From assembly GCF_010646885.2 (NCBI RefSeq), contig NZ_CP050700.1, positions 4,118,501 through 4,182,500 on the forward strand: DNA of 64,000 nt, given 5' to 3'. A model generated the notes under the pieces. That model was not told the DNA's origin. It was given only the letters and a program-made list of their open reading frames with translations, and did not search any database. This document shows positions 1 to 8,351 of the stretch, in pieces. This stretch comes from Desulfopila sp. IMCC35008 (GTDB lineage: Bacteria; Desulfobacterota; Desulfobulbia; Desulfobulbales; Desulfocapsaceae). The position numbers and the translations under genes are program-made. The stretch's first letter is position 1; each line of letters opens with the position of its first letter.

Positions 1-1
1 C

Positions 2-274
2 ACCAACTCCCAAAATAAGAAAGAAGCTCTGCAATTGCTTAACTACCTTGCCGACCCCAAAGTCAATGCTCTCAACACTGAAGAAATATACAGCATGACC
101 CCTTTCAGTGAGGCCAGACAATATATGTCCGAAGAAGCGGCATCCGACCCCGAGCTCTTCCCTGAGGAAGGAGCCCTTAAAAATCTCCAGAGGTACAGGA
201 TATTGTCGGATGAAAACATACGACTGCGCAGACGAATTTTTGATTCTTTGCTGAAACAACATGAAACTCAGTAA
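2..274 (+). CDS. PotD-like polyamine-type substrate-binding protein, C-terminal part
   Basis: Partial gene entering from the left edge; the reading frame is open from base 2 to the TAA at 272-274. The visible 90 residues match the C-terminal end of spermidine/putrescine-binding proteins (PotD family): NKKEALQLLNYLADPK, then a region of the type ATP..EARQYM..EAASDPELFPEEGALKNLQ, and a final charged helix. It would be a periplasmic binding protein. Its end overlaps the start of the GGDEF-EAL gene by 14 bases, which implies translational coupling. That is the arrangement of NspS and MbaA in Vibrio, where the binding protein works as a sensor partner instead of feeding an ABC transporter. The signal peptide and ligand pocket are outside the window, so the ligand is unknown. 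Confidence 0.75.
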   Translation, partial: TNSQNKKEALQLLNYLADPKVNALNTEEIYSMTPFSEARQYMSEEAASDPELFPEEGALKNLQRYRILSDENIRLRRRIFDSLLKQHETQ

Positions 275-2591
275 ACGGATTCCCGTTCTCATAATTCCGG
301 TTCTCTTTACGAGTTTTTTCCTGATATCGGCAGGGTTGTATATTGTAGAACGTAACGCCATCCACTCACTGACCATAAGTTCGCTGGAGATGGAAGCGGC
401 TGAGCTTGCAGGAAGTTTTTCCCGACACAGCCTGGTCGCCCAGGGAATTCTGGCCTCGATCGTTCAAAGTGACTCCATGCGGCGTTTTCTCGATAGCGAG
501 GACGACCATCTCAAATCCATTGCTCTCAGCGGCGGACTCGACTCCATTCTCCACAACCTTACCGAGTTTTCTTCCGAGCATCTCTCCCTTATGTTCCTGA
601 CCGGAGACGGCAGGCAGGAATACTATTACGAAAACAGCCTGGATCCCTTCGCGGATCCCAATCCCCAAATCAGTTCATGGGCAGAAGCCACTCTCAGAAG
701 CCGCCAGCAAACAGCAACAAGTTATTTTACCGAGATAAACAGGATAGCTCTCTGCCGGGTAATTGACCGCATCACCTTGAAATCAACCATCGACTTTAAT
801 TCAAGAAATACCCTGGCTGTAATCCTGACTCTCAGCCCAAACGAGTACCTCAAGCGAGTCGAGAGTCTTGAATCAAATAACCGGGCAGTTGTGTTCATTA
901 ATGAAAGTACCCAGCAAACACCTAAAGACCAGTTTGAAGCCAGACGACCAGTACCCGGATTCGGCACCATCAGCTTGCGGATTGATCCAGAGATCGTTCA
1001 GGCAGAATTACGCGACACTATTTTCAGGTTCAGCCTGATCTTCATCATCCTCCTGGGGCTGACCCATTTTTCACTGCAGTGGCTGTTGCAAAGATATGTT
1101 GTCGGTCCGATCAATCTGCTTGAGACACAACTGGGGCAAATCGACCTTGATGCCACTCAGGAGATAACCATTCACACTACCAAAGATGAAATTGGCAACC
1201 TCTCCAGATCGTTTGCCAGTCTCTACGGCAAGCTGAAGGAGACGTATGAAGGCACCAAGGAACTTGCAGAGCGGGACTCACTCACTACCCTGTACAACCG
1301 GCGTGTTTTCAACCTGGTTCTCAGCAAGCTCATAACCCGGGCGGAAAGAGATAAAACCAATGTGTGCCTGATGTACATAGATATAGACAACTTCAAGTAC
1401 GTCAATGACTCATACGGTCACAGCACCGGGGATGCCCTGTTAAAAGCGTTTGCCCTGAGGCTGCATGAAATTGTTCGCGCCAGCGATTATGTCGCCACAA
1501 AAAATGTCACAGATGCGGCAGTTGCCCGCCTCGCCGGTGACGAATTTGCAGTTATCATCCACGGATTTACCAACGATAAAGCGATTACTGGCGTCTCTTC
1601 AAGAATACTGGATATCTGCAGGGACGGATTTAGCTGTGAAGAGGGAACTTTTCCTGTCACCTTGAGCATAGGCATTGCAAATTACCCGCAGGACGCTACC
1701 ACGGCCAACGACCTGATCGTAAATGCCGACTCAGCAATGTACGAATCGAAAAAAAGTGGCAAGAATACTGTTTCCTTTTATTCGCATGAGCTATCGGAAC
1801 TCTCCAGGCGGCAGCAGGCTCTTGAGATAGAACTGAAAAAGATGAATTTTTCGGAATTCGAGCTGTACTATATGCCGATCGTCAATGCCAAAACAGGGAA
1901 CATCCACTCATTTGAGGCACTTTTAAGGTGGTTTTCACCGGAACTCGGTCCCGTATCACCTGCTGAATTCATTCCCTTGGCTGAAAGCATCGGGCTCTAC
2001 AGGGAGATAGACATGTGGGTTCTTGAAAAGGCCTTCTCCCACTCTAAGGTCTTACGTGAACGATATGGCGATAAGATAAGGATATCCATAAATATTTCAG
2101 CTGCGGAACTTTCACAAAAAGAGTTTTTTGATGACGTGCTTCCCCTCCTGGACAAACACAATGTAACCCCCTTCATGTTTACCCTGGAAATAACCGAAAC
2201 CTTCTATCAAGGCCACTCCGACTACGGCCTGAAAACCCTGCACACCCTGAGCCAGGCAGGATTTCAACTGGCTATTGATGATCTCGGATCAGGCTACACC
2301 TCACTGCTGCAGATAGTGGAGTTTCCGGTAAACATGGTAAAACTTGATAAAACCTTCATAGATAAGACCATAGCTACAGGTAAACTCAACGTTCTGTGGT
2401 CCCTGGTAGACTTCTGCCATGCCCAGCAACTGGATGTCACGGCTGAGGGGGTCGAGAGGCATCAGGACATGCTGGAACTGATGCAGGCAGGATGCGACTA
2501 TCTCCAGGGATTCTATTTTTCACAGCCGGTACCTTTAGAAACGCTCCTGCAGTCCACCCCTGAATCACTGCTGTCACAGCAGGGAGAGTAA
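261..2591 (+). CDS. membrane GGDEF-EAL cyclic-di-GMP enzyme with periplasmic sensor domain (MbaA-like)
   Basis: A 776-residue inner-membrane protein. A first membrane helix (about residues 8-28) and a second (about 255-277) enclose a periplasmic domain of some 220 residues. HAMP (about 278-330), GGDEF (about 340-505) and EAL (about 520-765) domains follow. The diguanylate cyclase signature is AGDEF at 425-429, not GGDEF, and I see no RxxD inhibitory site before it, so cyclase activity is uncertain. The EAL half looks catalytically complete: EALLRW at 552, NIS, LEITET, IDDLGSG, VKLDKTF and AEGVE are all present. It is therefore most likely a c-di-GMP phosphodiesterase controlled from the periplasm. 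Overlap with the PotD-like gene suggests that protein is its sensory partner. Confidence 0.9.
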   Translation: MKLSKRIPVLIIPVLFTSFFLISAGLYIVERNAIHSLTISSLEMEAAELAGSFSRHSLVAQGILASIVQSDSMRRFLDSEDDHLKSIALSGGLDSILHNLTEFSSEHLSLMFLTGDGRQEYYYENSLDPFADPNPQISSWAEATLRSRQQTATSYFTEINRIALCRVIDRITLKSTIDFNSRNTLAVILTLSPNEYLKRVESLESNNRAVVFINESTQQTPKDQFEARRPVPGFGTISLRIDPEIVQAELRDTIFRFSLIFIILLGLTHFSLQWLLQRYVVGPINLLETQLGQIDLDATQEITIHTTKDEIGNLSRSFASLYGKLKETYEGTKELAERDSLTTLYNRRVFNLVLSKLITRAERDKTNVCLMYIDIDNFKYVNDSYGHSTGDALLKAFALRLHEIVRASDYVATKNVTDAAVARLAGDEFAVIIHGFTNDKAITGVSSRILDICRDGFSCEEGTFPVTLSIGIANYPQDATTANDLIVNADSAMYESKKSGKNTVSFYSHELSELSRRQQALEIELKKMNFSEFELYYMPIVNAKTGNIHSFEALLRWFSPELGPVSPAEFIPLAESIGLYREIDMWVLEKAFSHSKVLRERYGDKIRISINISAAELSQKEFFDDVLPLLDKHNVTPFMFTLEITETFYQGHSDYGLKTLHTLSQAGFQLAIDDLGSGYTSLLQIVEFPVNMVKLDKTFIDKTIATGKLNVLWSLVDFCHAQQLDVTAEGVERHQDMLELMQAGCDYLQGFYFSQPVPLETLLQSTPESLLSQQGE

Positions 2592-2708
2592 CGGACATGG
2601 TGTAAACCAGGCCAAGACCTTCGACGAAACGGAATGGGTAAAAACAAATCAGAGGCTATTTTTCTCCTTGCCCTCACCTCAATCGCCCCTACATTGTACC
2701 TTATCAAA

Positions 2709-2730
2709 TGAGAGGGGGTTCACCCTCTCA
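2709..2730. other. intergenic hairpin
   Basis: Perfect 8-bp inverted repeat (TGAGAGGG, loop GGTTCA, CCCTCTCA) between the GGDEF-EAL gene and sodN. There is no following T run, so it is not a standard intrinsic terminator; it may act as a weak terminator or an mRNA end stabiliser. Confidence 0.4.
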
Positions 2731-2796
2731 CTCACTGCCATATGTCGTATCTAACACCGATGTTTCAGTTGGTGCATCAAACCAAGGAGGAAGTCC

Positions 2797-3237
2797 ATGA
2801 AAAAAATCGTTAGTGGAATCGCCATTCTTGCCTGCTACCTCATCGTTACGTCAACTGCATTTGCCCATTGTGAAATTCCGTGTGGTATCTATGACGATAA
2901 AATGCGAATTACAATGATTGCTGAACATGTCACCACCATAGAAAAATCAATGTCCAAAATAATGGAGATTGAAAAAGCCGGAGGGAACTCCAACCAACTC
3001 GTCCGCTGGGTTATGAATAAAGAAGAGCACGCCAGCCAACTCCAGGAAATTGTCACTCAGTATTTCATGACACAACGCATCAAGACCAACACCGATAAAT
3101 ACCCGGAAAAACTGAGCCTGCTCCATCAAATGCTGCTGGTATCCATGCAGGCAAAGCAGACCACTGATCTTGAAAAGGTAACGGAGTTGCGAAGCCTTTT
3201 GGCGGACTTTGAAAAACTCTATTTCGCCCCGCATTAA
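2797..3237 (+). CDS. sodN: exported nickel superoxide dismutase
   Basis: A 146-residue protein carrying the nickel-hook signature HCxxPCxxY of NiSOD (HCEIPCGIY at residues 24-32). In the known enzyme, His1, Cys2 and Cys6 of the mature chain bind nickel, so an exact N-terminal cut before the His is essential. Here the His directly follows a typical Sec signal peptide (MKK, hydrophobic core, TAFA), and signal peptidase cleavage after A21-F22-A23 would expose it. The rest is helical and of the usual NiSOD size (about 120 residues mature). A GGAGG ribosome site lies just before the ATG. No SodX-type processing protease is seen next to it. The predicted enzyme would be periplasmic and dismutate superoxide there. 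The gene stands alone, between a c-di-GMP enzyme and a protease. Confidence 0.88.
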   Translation: MKKIVSGIAILACYLIVTSTAFAHCEIPCGIYDDKMRITMIAEHVTTIEKSMSKIMEIEKAGGNSNQLVRWVMNKEEHASQLQEIVTQYFMTQRIKTNTDKYPEKLSLLHQMLLVSMQAKQTTDLEKVTELRSLLADFEKLYFAPH

Positions 3238-3362
3238 TTTCGTATATTACCTGACCGGGCAGACACCCTTAATCAGGTGATTGCCTGGTCACCGGGTTAT
3301 ATAAATTGCTGACTCTCAGGTTCATTCAATACCACAATTCTTCTTGCACGCTGCAACCCTGT

Positions 3363-4760
3363 ATGAGGATCTTTCGAATAGCACCCCTGCTCCTGTTGAC
3401 CATTCTAGTGGTGCCCGGGATGTTATTTTCTGCTGTTGACTCCATTATAAAACTGGAACAGGACAAACTGACCCTCCGGGTTACAGAGATGCCGCTGTCC
3501 CTCATATTGGACAGCATTGCCCAAACGGGTATCCAGATCAAAACAGATCCCCGCATCGACCCGGACATCACCGCGAATTTCTCAATGAGGCCAATCGGCA
3601 GAGCCCTTGACAGCATTCTCGGGCCCTATAACCATGCCCTTGTATGGGAACACCAGTCAGCTGACGACACCACTCTCAGCCTGGTCGAGATACAGATCTT
3701 CGAACCGGGTAAAAAAGACAGGATACGTGCCCTAAGAGAGGCTGATAATCTCGATGTCATCAAGGGAAAAAGTGGTCGTCTGCTGGTTAGAGACGTCCTG
3801 CTGCTCCACCTGAAACAAGACGCCGGAAAAGAGACTGTTGAAGCTCTGCTCAACGGCTACAACGCAACTCTTCTGAGCTGGAATGAGACCTTCGGCATCC
3901 TGCGCATTTTGCTACCCGAAGGAAGCGATCCCGAGCGGATTAGCAATACCCTCCTAAGAGAGGCCACAGTCAACCATGCCGAACCGGATTACGCCTACCC
4001 GCTCAACGCTCCGCCCGTCACACTACCCGGCCAGGGTTTGGCCACAGTCCCGCAAATACTGCCGGAACAGATAGCAGGTTCAACCATTGCAGTACTTGAC
4101 AGTGGTTTCAGTAGAGAATATAGCGACAGTTCATACCTGGCGGGCAGCTACAATGCCCTGTCTCCAGAATCACCGATCGACGACCCAGTCGGCCACGGCA
4201 CCCAGATGACAATGATCGCGTCCGGTGCCATCCAGCCGGTTGGTGTTGAAGAGACAACCGAATTTACGCATCCCGTACTCTCAATCCGCTCTTTTGATGA
4301 TAATGGTTTTACCTCAACCTACACCCTGCTGAACTCTATTGACTACGCAGTGGCAACGGGTGCCAGAATCCTGAGTATGAGTTGGGGTTCTGAGGACAAC
4401 AGCCCGATGCTCGATACGGCCATCAATTACGCAGCAGACAGCGGCCTTATATTGGTGGCAGCAGCCGGGAATTCACCAACAGGTGTTCCCGTTTACCCGG
4501 CGGCCTATGACAATGTTATAGGTGTCGGTGCCCTCATGCCGGACGGTTCTGTCTGGAATCAATCCAATTTCGGTGACTTTGTCGCTATCCAGGCTCCTGG
4601 GTTAGCCGATTTGCCTGTAGGTTATAACGGGGCTCCGGGTCTGTATGCCGGGACATCGATATCAACCGCATTTACGGCCCTGATGATCGCCGAGGCCCTG
4701 GATAAAAATCCAGAACCAGACATGGACACCCTGCTGGAAACCATAAGTGCATCCCCATAA
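3363..4760 (+). CDS. secreted subtilisin-like serine protease with N-terminal STN-like domain
   Basis: About 465 residues from the ATG at 3363. A TTG lies 57 bases upstream in frame, but starting at 3363 puts the hydrophobic signal (MRIFRIAPLLLLTILVV) at the N-terminus. Peptidase S8 motifs are complete: Asp246 in AVLDSG, His278 in GHGTQM and Ser432 in AGTSIS, counted from 3363. Ahead of the catalytic domain come an STN/secretin-like segment (about 30-110: PLSLILDSIAQTGI, then a PIGRALDSIL motif) and a propeptide-like domain (about 135-215) of the fervidolysin kind. It should be an exported protease, autoprocessed outside the cytoplasm. A related STN-like domain occurs in the small exported protein at 42680-43279. 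The substrate is unknown. Confidence 0.85.
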   Translation: MRIFRIAPLLLLTILVVPGMLFSAVDSIIKLEQDKLTLRVTEMPLSLILDSIAQTGIQIKTDPRIDPDITANFSMRPIGRALDSILGPYNHALVWEHQSADDTTLSLVEIQIFEPGKKDRIRALREADNLDVIKGKSGRLLVRDVLLLHLKQDAGKETVEALLNGYNATLLSWNETFGILRILLPEGSDPERISNTLLREATVNHAEPDYAYPLNAPPVTLPGQGLATVPQILPEQIAGSTIAVLDSGFSREYSDSSYLAGSYNALSPESPIDDPVGHGTQMTMIASGAIQPVGVEETTEFTHPVLSIRSFDDNGFTSTYTLLNSIDYAVATGARILSMSWGSEDNSPMLDTAINYAADSGLILVAAAGNSPTGVPVYPAAYDNVIGVGALMPDGSVWNQSNFGDFVAIQAPGLADLPVGYNGAPGLYAGTSISTAFTALMIAEALDKNPEPDMDTLLETISASP

Positions 4761-4921
4761 TCTGATTTTCCCGATTCAGGGACACATCGCCACCATTTTA
4801 TGAAATTGGACGTACCTTACTTTTTTCAGTGTTACTCTTGCCAATATATTGTAATACAACACCGTAAACTATTGTGATATAGCACTCTGATGTACAGATA
4901 ATGTTCAGTCAATAGATAGAG

Positions 4922-6139
4922 ATGATTAAAAGAGTAAGGACAGAGAATCTACAACCGGGCAACTTCATCCACGATTTCAATTGTGGCTGGAACGGTGGCA
5001 ATATATTCATCGACCAGACCTTAATTGCCGACAAGAAGATGATCGACATTATCCGTTCCTGGGGAATCAAAGAAGTGTATATCGACACGGAACGGGGTCG
5101 CGACATCGACACCGACCAGTCATCCGGGAGACAGCCTGAACTCAGACAGGTTACTCCTCCACAACCATCCAACCAGCCGGAAAAACATCCCGCACCTCCG
5201 TCCGTCCCCCTCGCCGTAGAAGTAAAAAGAGCAAAGAAGCTCCGCAGTGATGCGGTCAAGATAGTCAGACACACCCTGAAGCAGGTTGAAGAGGGGAAAA
5301 CCCCTGATGTCGGTCTCACCTATGAGCTGGCACGACGGATGCGGGCATCGATCTCACGGAACAGGGATGCCCTGCTGCTGCTCACCCGCATTCGCAAGAA
5401 AGATGAATATACCCTGTACCACTCGATCAGTGTCAGCTCACTTGTACTCGATATGTGCAATTTCAAGGGATTGCCTGAAAAAAGGGCCCTTGACATGGCT
5501 GTTGGAGCCTTGTTTCATGATATCGGCAAGACAAAAGTTCCACATACCATTCTGAATAAACCGGCCAAATTGACGGCAATCGAGTTCCACGAGATGAAAA
5601 AGCATGTGGAATACTCCGTCGACCTGCTGCAAAATGCCCATAACCTGCCGTTCGAATGTTACGATATTGCCTTACATCATCATGAACACTATGACGGTGA
5701 AGGCTATCCACACGGACTTAAGGGGGAAAAAATAAGTATGGGGGCCCAGTTGACCGCGATATGCGATGTCTTTGACGCAATAACCTCCACACGATGCTAC
5801 CGGGAAGGCCTGGGCACTGTTACAGGTTTAAAAAGAATTTATGAACTAAGCGACAACCATTTCAACAAAGATCTCACCCACGAGTTCATCCGCTGTATTG
5901 GTGTTTATCCGGTTGGCTCCTGCGTCAAACTCGAGGACAGGAAAGTAGGGATCGTGGTAGGCTCTACCGAGAACATCCTTCAACCCATAGTAAAAGTTTT
6001 TTACGATGGTAAACGTAACGAAAAAATCTCACCGTTCTTACTCGACCTGTCCAAATCCGGAACCTCTATCACCAGTTATGAAGAACCGGGCAGGATTGGG
6101 GTTAAGCCCTCATCGCTTCTGTCCGAGATGGTCGCTTAA
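4922..6139 (+). CDS. HD-GYP cyclic-di-GMP phosphodiesterase
   Basis: A 405-residue cytoplasmic protein. The N-terminal ~65 residues are of the DUF3391 type often fused to HD-GYP (LQPGNFIHDFNCGW, then VYIDTERG). A proline-rich linker follows, then an HD-GYP domain: FHDIGKTKVP, HHHEHYDGEGYPHGL and CDVFDAITSTR carry the metal ligands and the GYP motif intact. Such enzymes hydrolyse c-di-GMP to pGpG or GMP. The gene is monocistronic, with ATAGAG as a modest ribosome site, and converges with the receiver-like gene on the other strand. Together with the GGDEF-EAL gene and the two riboswitches it forms part of a visible c-di-GMP network. Confidence 0.92.
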   Translation: MIKRVRTENLQPGNFIHDFNCGWNGGNIFIDQTLIADKKMIDIIRSWGIKEVYIDTERGRDIDTDQSSGRQPELRQVTPPQPSNQPEKHPAPPSVPLAVEVKRAKKLRSDAVKIVRHTLKQVEEGKTPDVGLTYELARRMRASISRNRDALLLLTRIRKKDEYTLYHSISVSSLVLDMCNFKGLPEKRALDMAVGALFHDIGKTKVPHTILNKPAKLTAIEFHEMKKHVEYSVDLLQNAHNLPFECYDIALHHHEHYDGEGYPHGLKGEKISMGAQLTAICDVFDAITSTRCYREGLGTVTGLKRIYELSDNHFNKDLTHEFIRCIGVYPVGSCVKLEDRKVGIVVGSTENILQPIVKVFYDGKRNEKISPFLLDLSKSGTSITSYEEPGRIGVKPSSLLSEMVA

Positions 6140-6177
6140 CCCATTCTGTCATGAAAATGGCCTTGAAAATTCTTTAG

Positions 6178-6840
6178 TCAGGCCAGGAGAGGTGCTTTGC
6201 TCTTGACCTCATTAAGGAATGGACGATAAAGCTTTTCATAGTCATTGAACCCCCGCATCAGGATTTTCCCCAAATGGTGAATATCCTTGTCACACACAAC
6301 CATATTAGCGCTCAGGCTTAACGCCTCCAGACTGTACAAAGTGCGAAGGTCCGGCCCGATCAGGGTGTAATACATGGTCCGTCTTACCGTCATCGGCAAC
6401 CATGCCACATAGTCGTGAAGCCTCGGCATTGCATCCGTTTTATTGCAGATAAGCAGGGAATAAGCAGAGCATTTCAACATCTCCATTGCCTTGTTCGGAT
6501 TATCCGCCACATGTACGGCAAAATCCAATGAATCAATAGCGGACAGTACCCGCGCCCTCTCTCCTCTATCAGACGTCACCACAAGGCACCGCCTCAGGTC
6601 GGCATCCGTGTCACCATCGACCGCCTCAACACCTCCCTTTAACCAGCTTACATCGGGCGGCGCAGGAACCTTTCGAATGGACTTCCCCGGGACATGCCGG
6701 ATGGGACTTTGGGCGGGAACAGCATCAAACTCAATTGTGATTTCAGTACGTTCTGTTCGATCTTTCAGTTCCGGCGGCGGGGCAAAGATATCCGGAAAGA
6801 GATCAAATGCACTGACACTGGTCATGCTTTCTACTTGCAT
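6178..6840 (-). CDS. hypothetical protein with degenerate receiver-like domain
   Basis: A 220-residue cytoplasmic protein that I do not recognise as a named family. The first ~85 residues are low-complexity and proline-rich (PDIFAPPPEL, VPAPPDVSW). From about residue 90 it resembles a response-regulator receiver: a beta strand RCLVVTSDRGERARV, a helix, AVHVADNPNKAMEML, then YSLLICNKTDAM in the place of the phosphorylated Asp strand. The acidic pair and the Asp acceptor are not recognisable, so phosphorylation is unlikely. No output domain follows. Similar pseudo-receivers act as protein-interaction modules. It converges with the HD-GYP gene 39 bases away, without proof of a functional link. 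Confidence 0.6.
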   Translation of the reverse strand: MQVESMTSVSAFDLFPDIFAPPPELKDRTERTEITIEFDAVPAQSPIRHVPGKSIRKVPAPPDVSWLKGGVEAVDGDTDADLRRCLVVTSDRGERARVLSAIDSLDFAVHVADNPNKAMEMLKCSAYSLLICNKTDAMPRLHDYVAWLPMTVRRTMYYTLIGPDLRTLYSLEALSLSANMVVCDKDIHHLGKILMRGFNDYEKLYRPFLNEVKSKAPLLA

Positions 6841-7184
6841 TCAGGTCCGATCCAAAGAATTATTCACACTATGGTGAATTATCATAAAATGCCATAATAC
6901 AACTTGTTACAATCTATTCCTTAATACAAAGATATTGCTTGCGGGTCAAGGCTGGAATGTGCTCATGTGCCCAACAACCGAAATGAACCTGTGATATGAT
7001 CGGTCCGCGCGTACATCCATAAATAACATATATTTTACTAATGGTTTGGCTATTGACCCGCCCCTGAAAGTACTCTATTATTCAACTCCTCGTTTCCACC
7101 AAGCATCTTGCCGGGGGAAATAGAGATTGAAATAACGCGTCATACTGTTGTCACCTTTCCATTCACCCACTATTTGGAGGTACC
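6841..7184. other. divergent intergenic region
   Basis: A 344-base AT-rich region between the receiver-like gene (leftward) and dctP (rightward). It holds the predicted dctP promoter at 7053-7081 and a GGAGGT ribosome site just before the ATG at 7185. No short gene was found in it. Confidence 0.6.
7053..7081 (+). promoter_or_regulatory. predicted sigma-70 promoter of dctP
   Basis: TTGACC at 7053-7058, a 17-base spacer and TATTAT at 7076-7081. Both boxes are one base from consensus with optimal spacing, about 100 bases upstream of the dctP start codon. Confidence 0.6.
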
Positions 7185-8213
7185 ATGATTAAACGTTCCT
7201 TTGCCCTCATCACCATTGCCGCCCTTGCACTGATTCTCCCCGCAGCAGGTATTGCCGCGGACAATTACAAAAAAGAATACAAGATGAGTGTCGTCGTCGG
7301 CCCGAAACTTCCCTGGGGTGCCGGTGCCACCAAGTTCGCCGACCTGGTGCGGGAACGAACCGACGGGCGGATCAACATCAAGGTATACACCTCGTCATCA
7401 CTGATGGCGGGCAAGCAGACCAACGAATTCCTGATCCACAGGCAGGGTGTTGCAGATTTCTGTTTTGCTTCCACTATCAACTGGTCCACCACCATTAAAC
7501 CACTTAACCTCTTTAACCTCCCCTTCTTCTTCCCCGACTATAAGGCACTTGATGCTGTCACCGGAGGTGAAGTCGGAACAGAGCTTGCAGATATGCTGAA
7601 CCAAAAAGGCGTAACACTGCTTGCCTGGGGTGAAAACGGTTTCAGGGAAATTACCAACTCCAAGCATGCCATTGCTAAACCGGCAGATCTTGAAGGCCTT
7701 AAAGTCCGCGTGGTCGGTACCCCGATTTTTATCGATACCATGAAAGCGCTCGGTGCCAATCCGGTCAACATGAACTGGGGTGATGCCCAGGTGGCCTTCC
7801 AGCAAGGTGTTGTAGACGGTCAGGAGAACCCGGTGGTGGCCATTGAGATTCCGGTCAAAATCTGGCAATTCCATAAGTATGCCACCATCTGGAGATATGT
7901 TATCGATCCGCTGATGCTCACTGTCAACAACAAGGCTATGGCCAGCTTCACCCCTGAAGACCAGGAGATTATCCGTAAAGCCGCTATTGAAGCCGCAACC
8001 GAGCAACGCAGCATCGTCCGTAAAGGTCTGATAGCTCCTGACCTGAGTGCTCTTGAGACTTTACGATCAAACGGTATGGAAGTTGTCGAACTCGATGAAA
8101 CAGCCCGTGCCGAGTTCCGCGCCAAGACCGGGGACGTCTATCAGAAATGGACACCGGTTGTCGGTGAGGAATTGGTAAAGAAGGCAGAAGCAGCCATCGC
8201 GGCCAGCAGGTAG
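7185..8213 (+). CDS. dctP: TRAP transporter substrate-binding protein, DctP type
   Basis: A 342-residue periplasmic binding protein with a Sec signal peptide (about residues 1-25, ending AGIAA). It shows the DctP-family body: GATKFADLVRERTDGRI near the N-terminus, then FREITNSKHAI, ADLEGLKVRV and NPVNMNWGDAQVAFQQGVVDGQENPV, the ligand-cleft helix with the conserved Arg and Asn-rich loop. Length is normal for the family. It delivers an organic acid to the DctQM permease encoded downstream; the exact substrate cannot be read from sequence. A good promoter and a GGAGGT ribosome site precede it, and a hairpin separates it from dctQ, which fits the usual higher need for binding protein. Confidence 0.93.
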   Translation: MIKRSFALITIAALALILPAAGIAADNYKKEYKMSVVVGPKLPWGAGATKFADLVRERTDGRINIKVYTSSSLMAGKQTNEFLIHRQGVADFCFASTINWSTTIKPLNLFNLPFFFPDYKALDAVTGGEVGTELADMLNQKGVTLLAWGENGFREITNSKHAIAKPADLEGLKVRVVGTPIFIDTMKALGANPVNMNWGDAQVAFQQGVVDGQENPVVAIEIPVKIWQFHKYATIWRYVIDPLMLTVNNKAMASFTPEDQEIIRKAAIEAATEQRSIVRKGLIAPDLSALETLRSNGMEVVELDETARAEFRAKTGDVYQKWTPVVGEELVKKAEAAIAASR

Positions 8214-8214
8214 C

Positions 8215-8254
8215 CTGTCGCGCTTATACTCATTCTGTCGCGCTTATACTCATT
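8215..8254. repeat. 20-bp perfect tandem duplication
   Basis: The unit CTGTCGCGCTTATACTCATT occurs twice in a row (8215-8234 and 8235-8254), starting two bases after the dctP stop codon and just before the intercistronic hairpin. It looks like a recent slippage duplication. Confidence 0.9.
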
Positions 8255-8262
8255 ATTACTGA

Positions 8263-8299
8263 AAGGACAGACTGCACATTATCCCTGCAGTCTGTCCTT
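8263..8299 (+). terminator. intercistronic hairpin between dctP and dctQ
   Basis: Perfect 14-bp stem: AAGGACAGACTGCA (8263-8276), a 9-base loop, and TGCAGTCTGTCCTT (8286-8299), followed by CTTCTTCTTG. It is a likely partial terminator or 3' stabiliser that keeps dctP mRNA in excess over the permease genes. Confidence 0.65.
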
Positions 8300-8351
8300 C
8301 TTCTTGTCTGGTCGCATGCCTGTCCGGACATTACTCCCCTGGAGATACGTT

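Noticed and set aside
3306..3362. TTG 3306 as the subtilase start
   Set aside because: It would put 19 hydrophilic residues before the signal peptide; ATG 3363 starts directly at a canonical signal.
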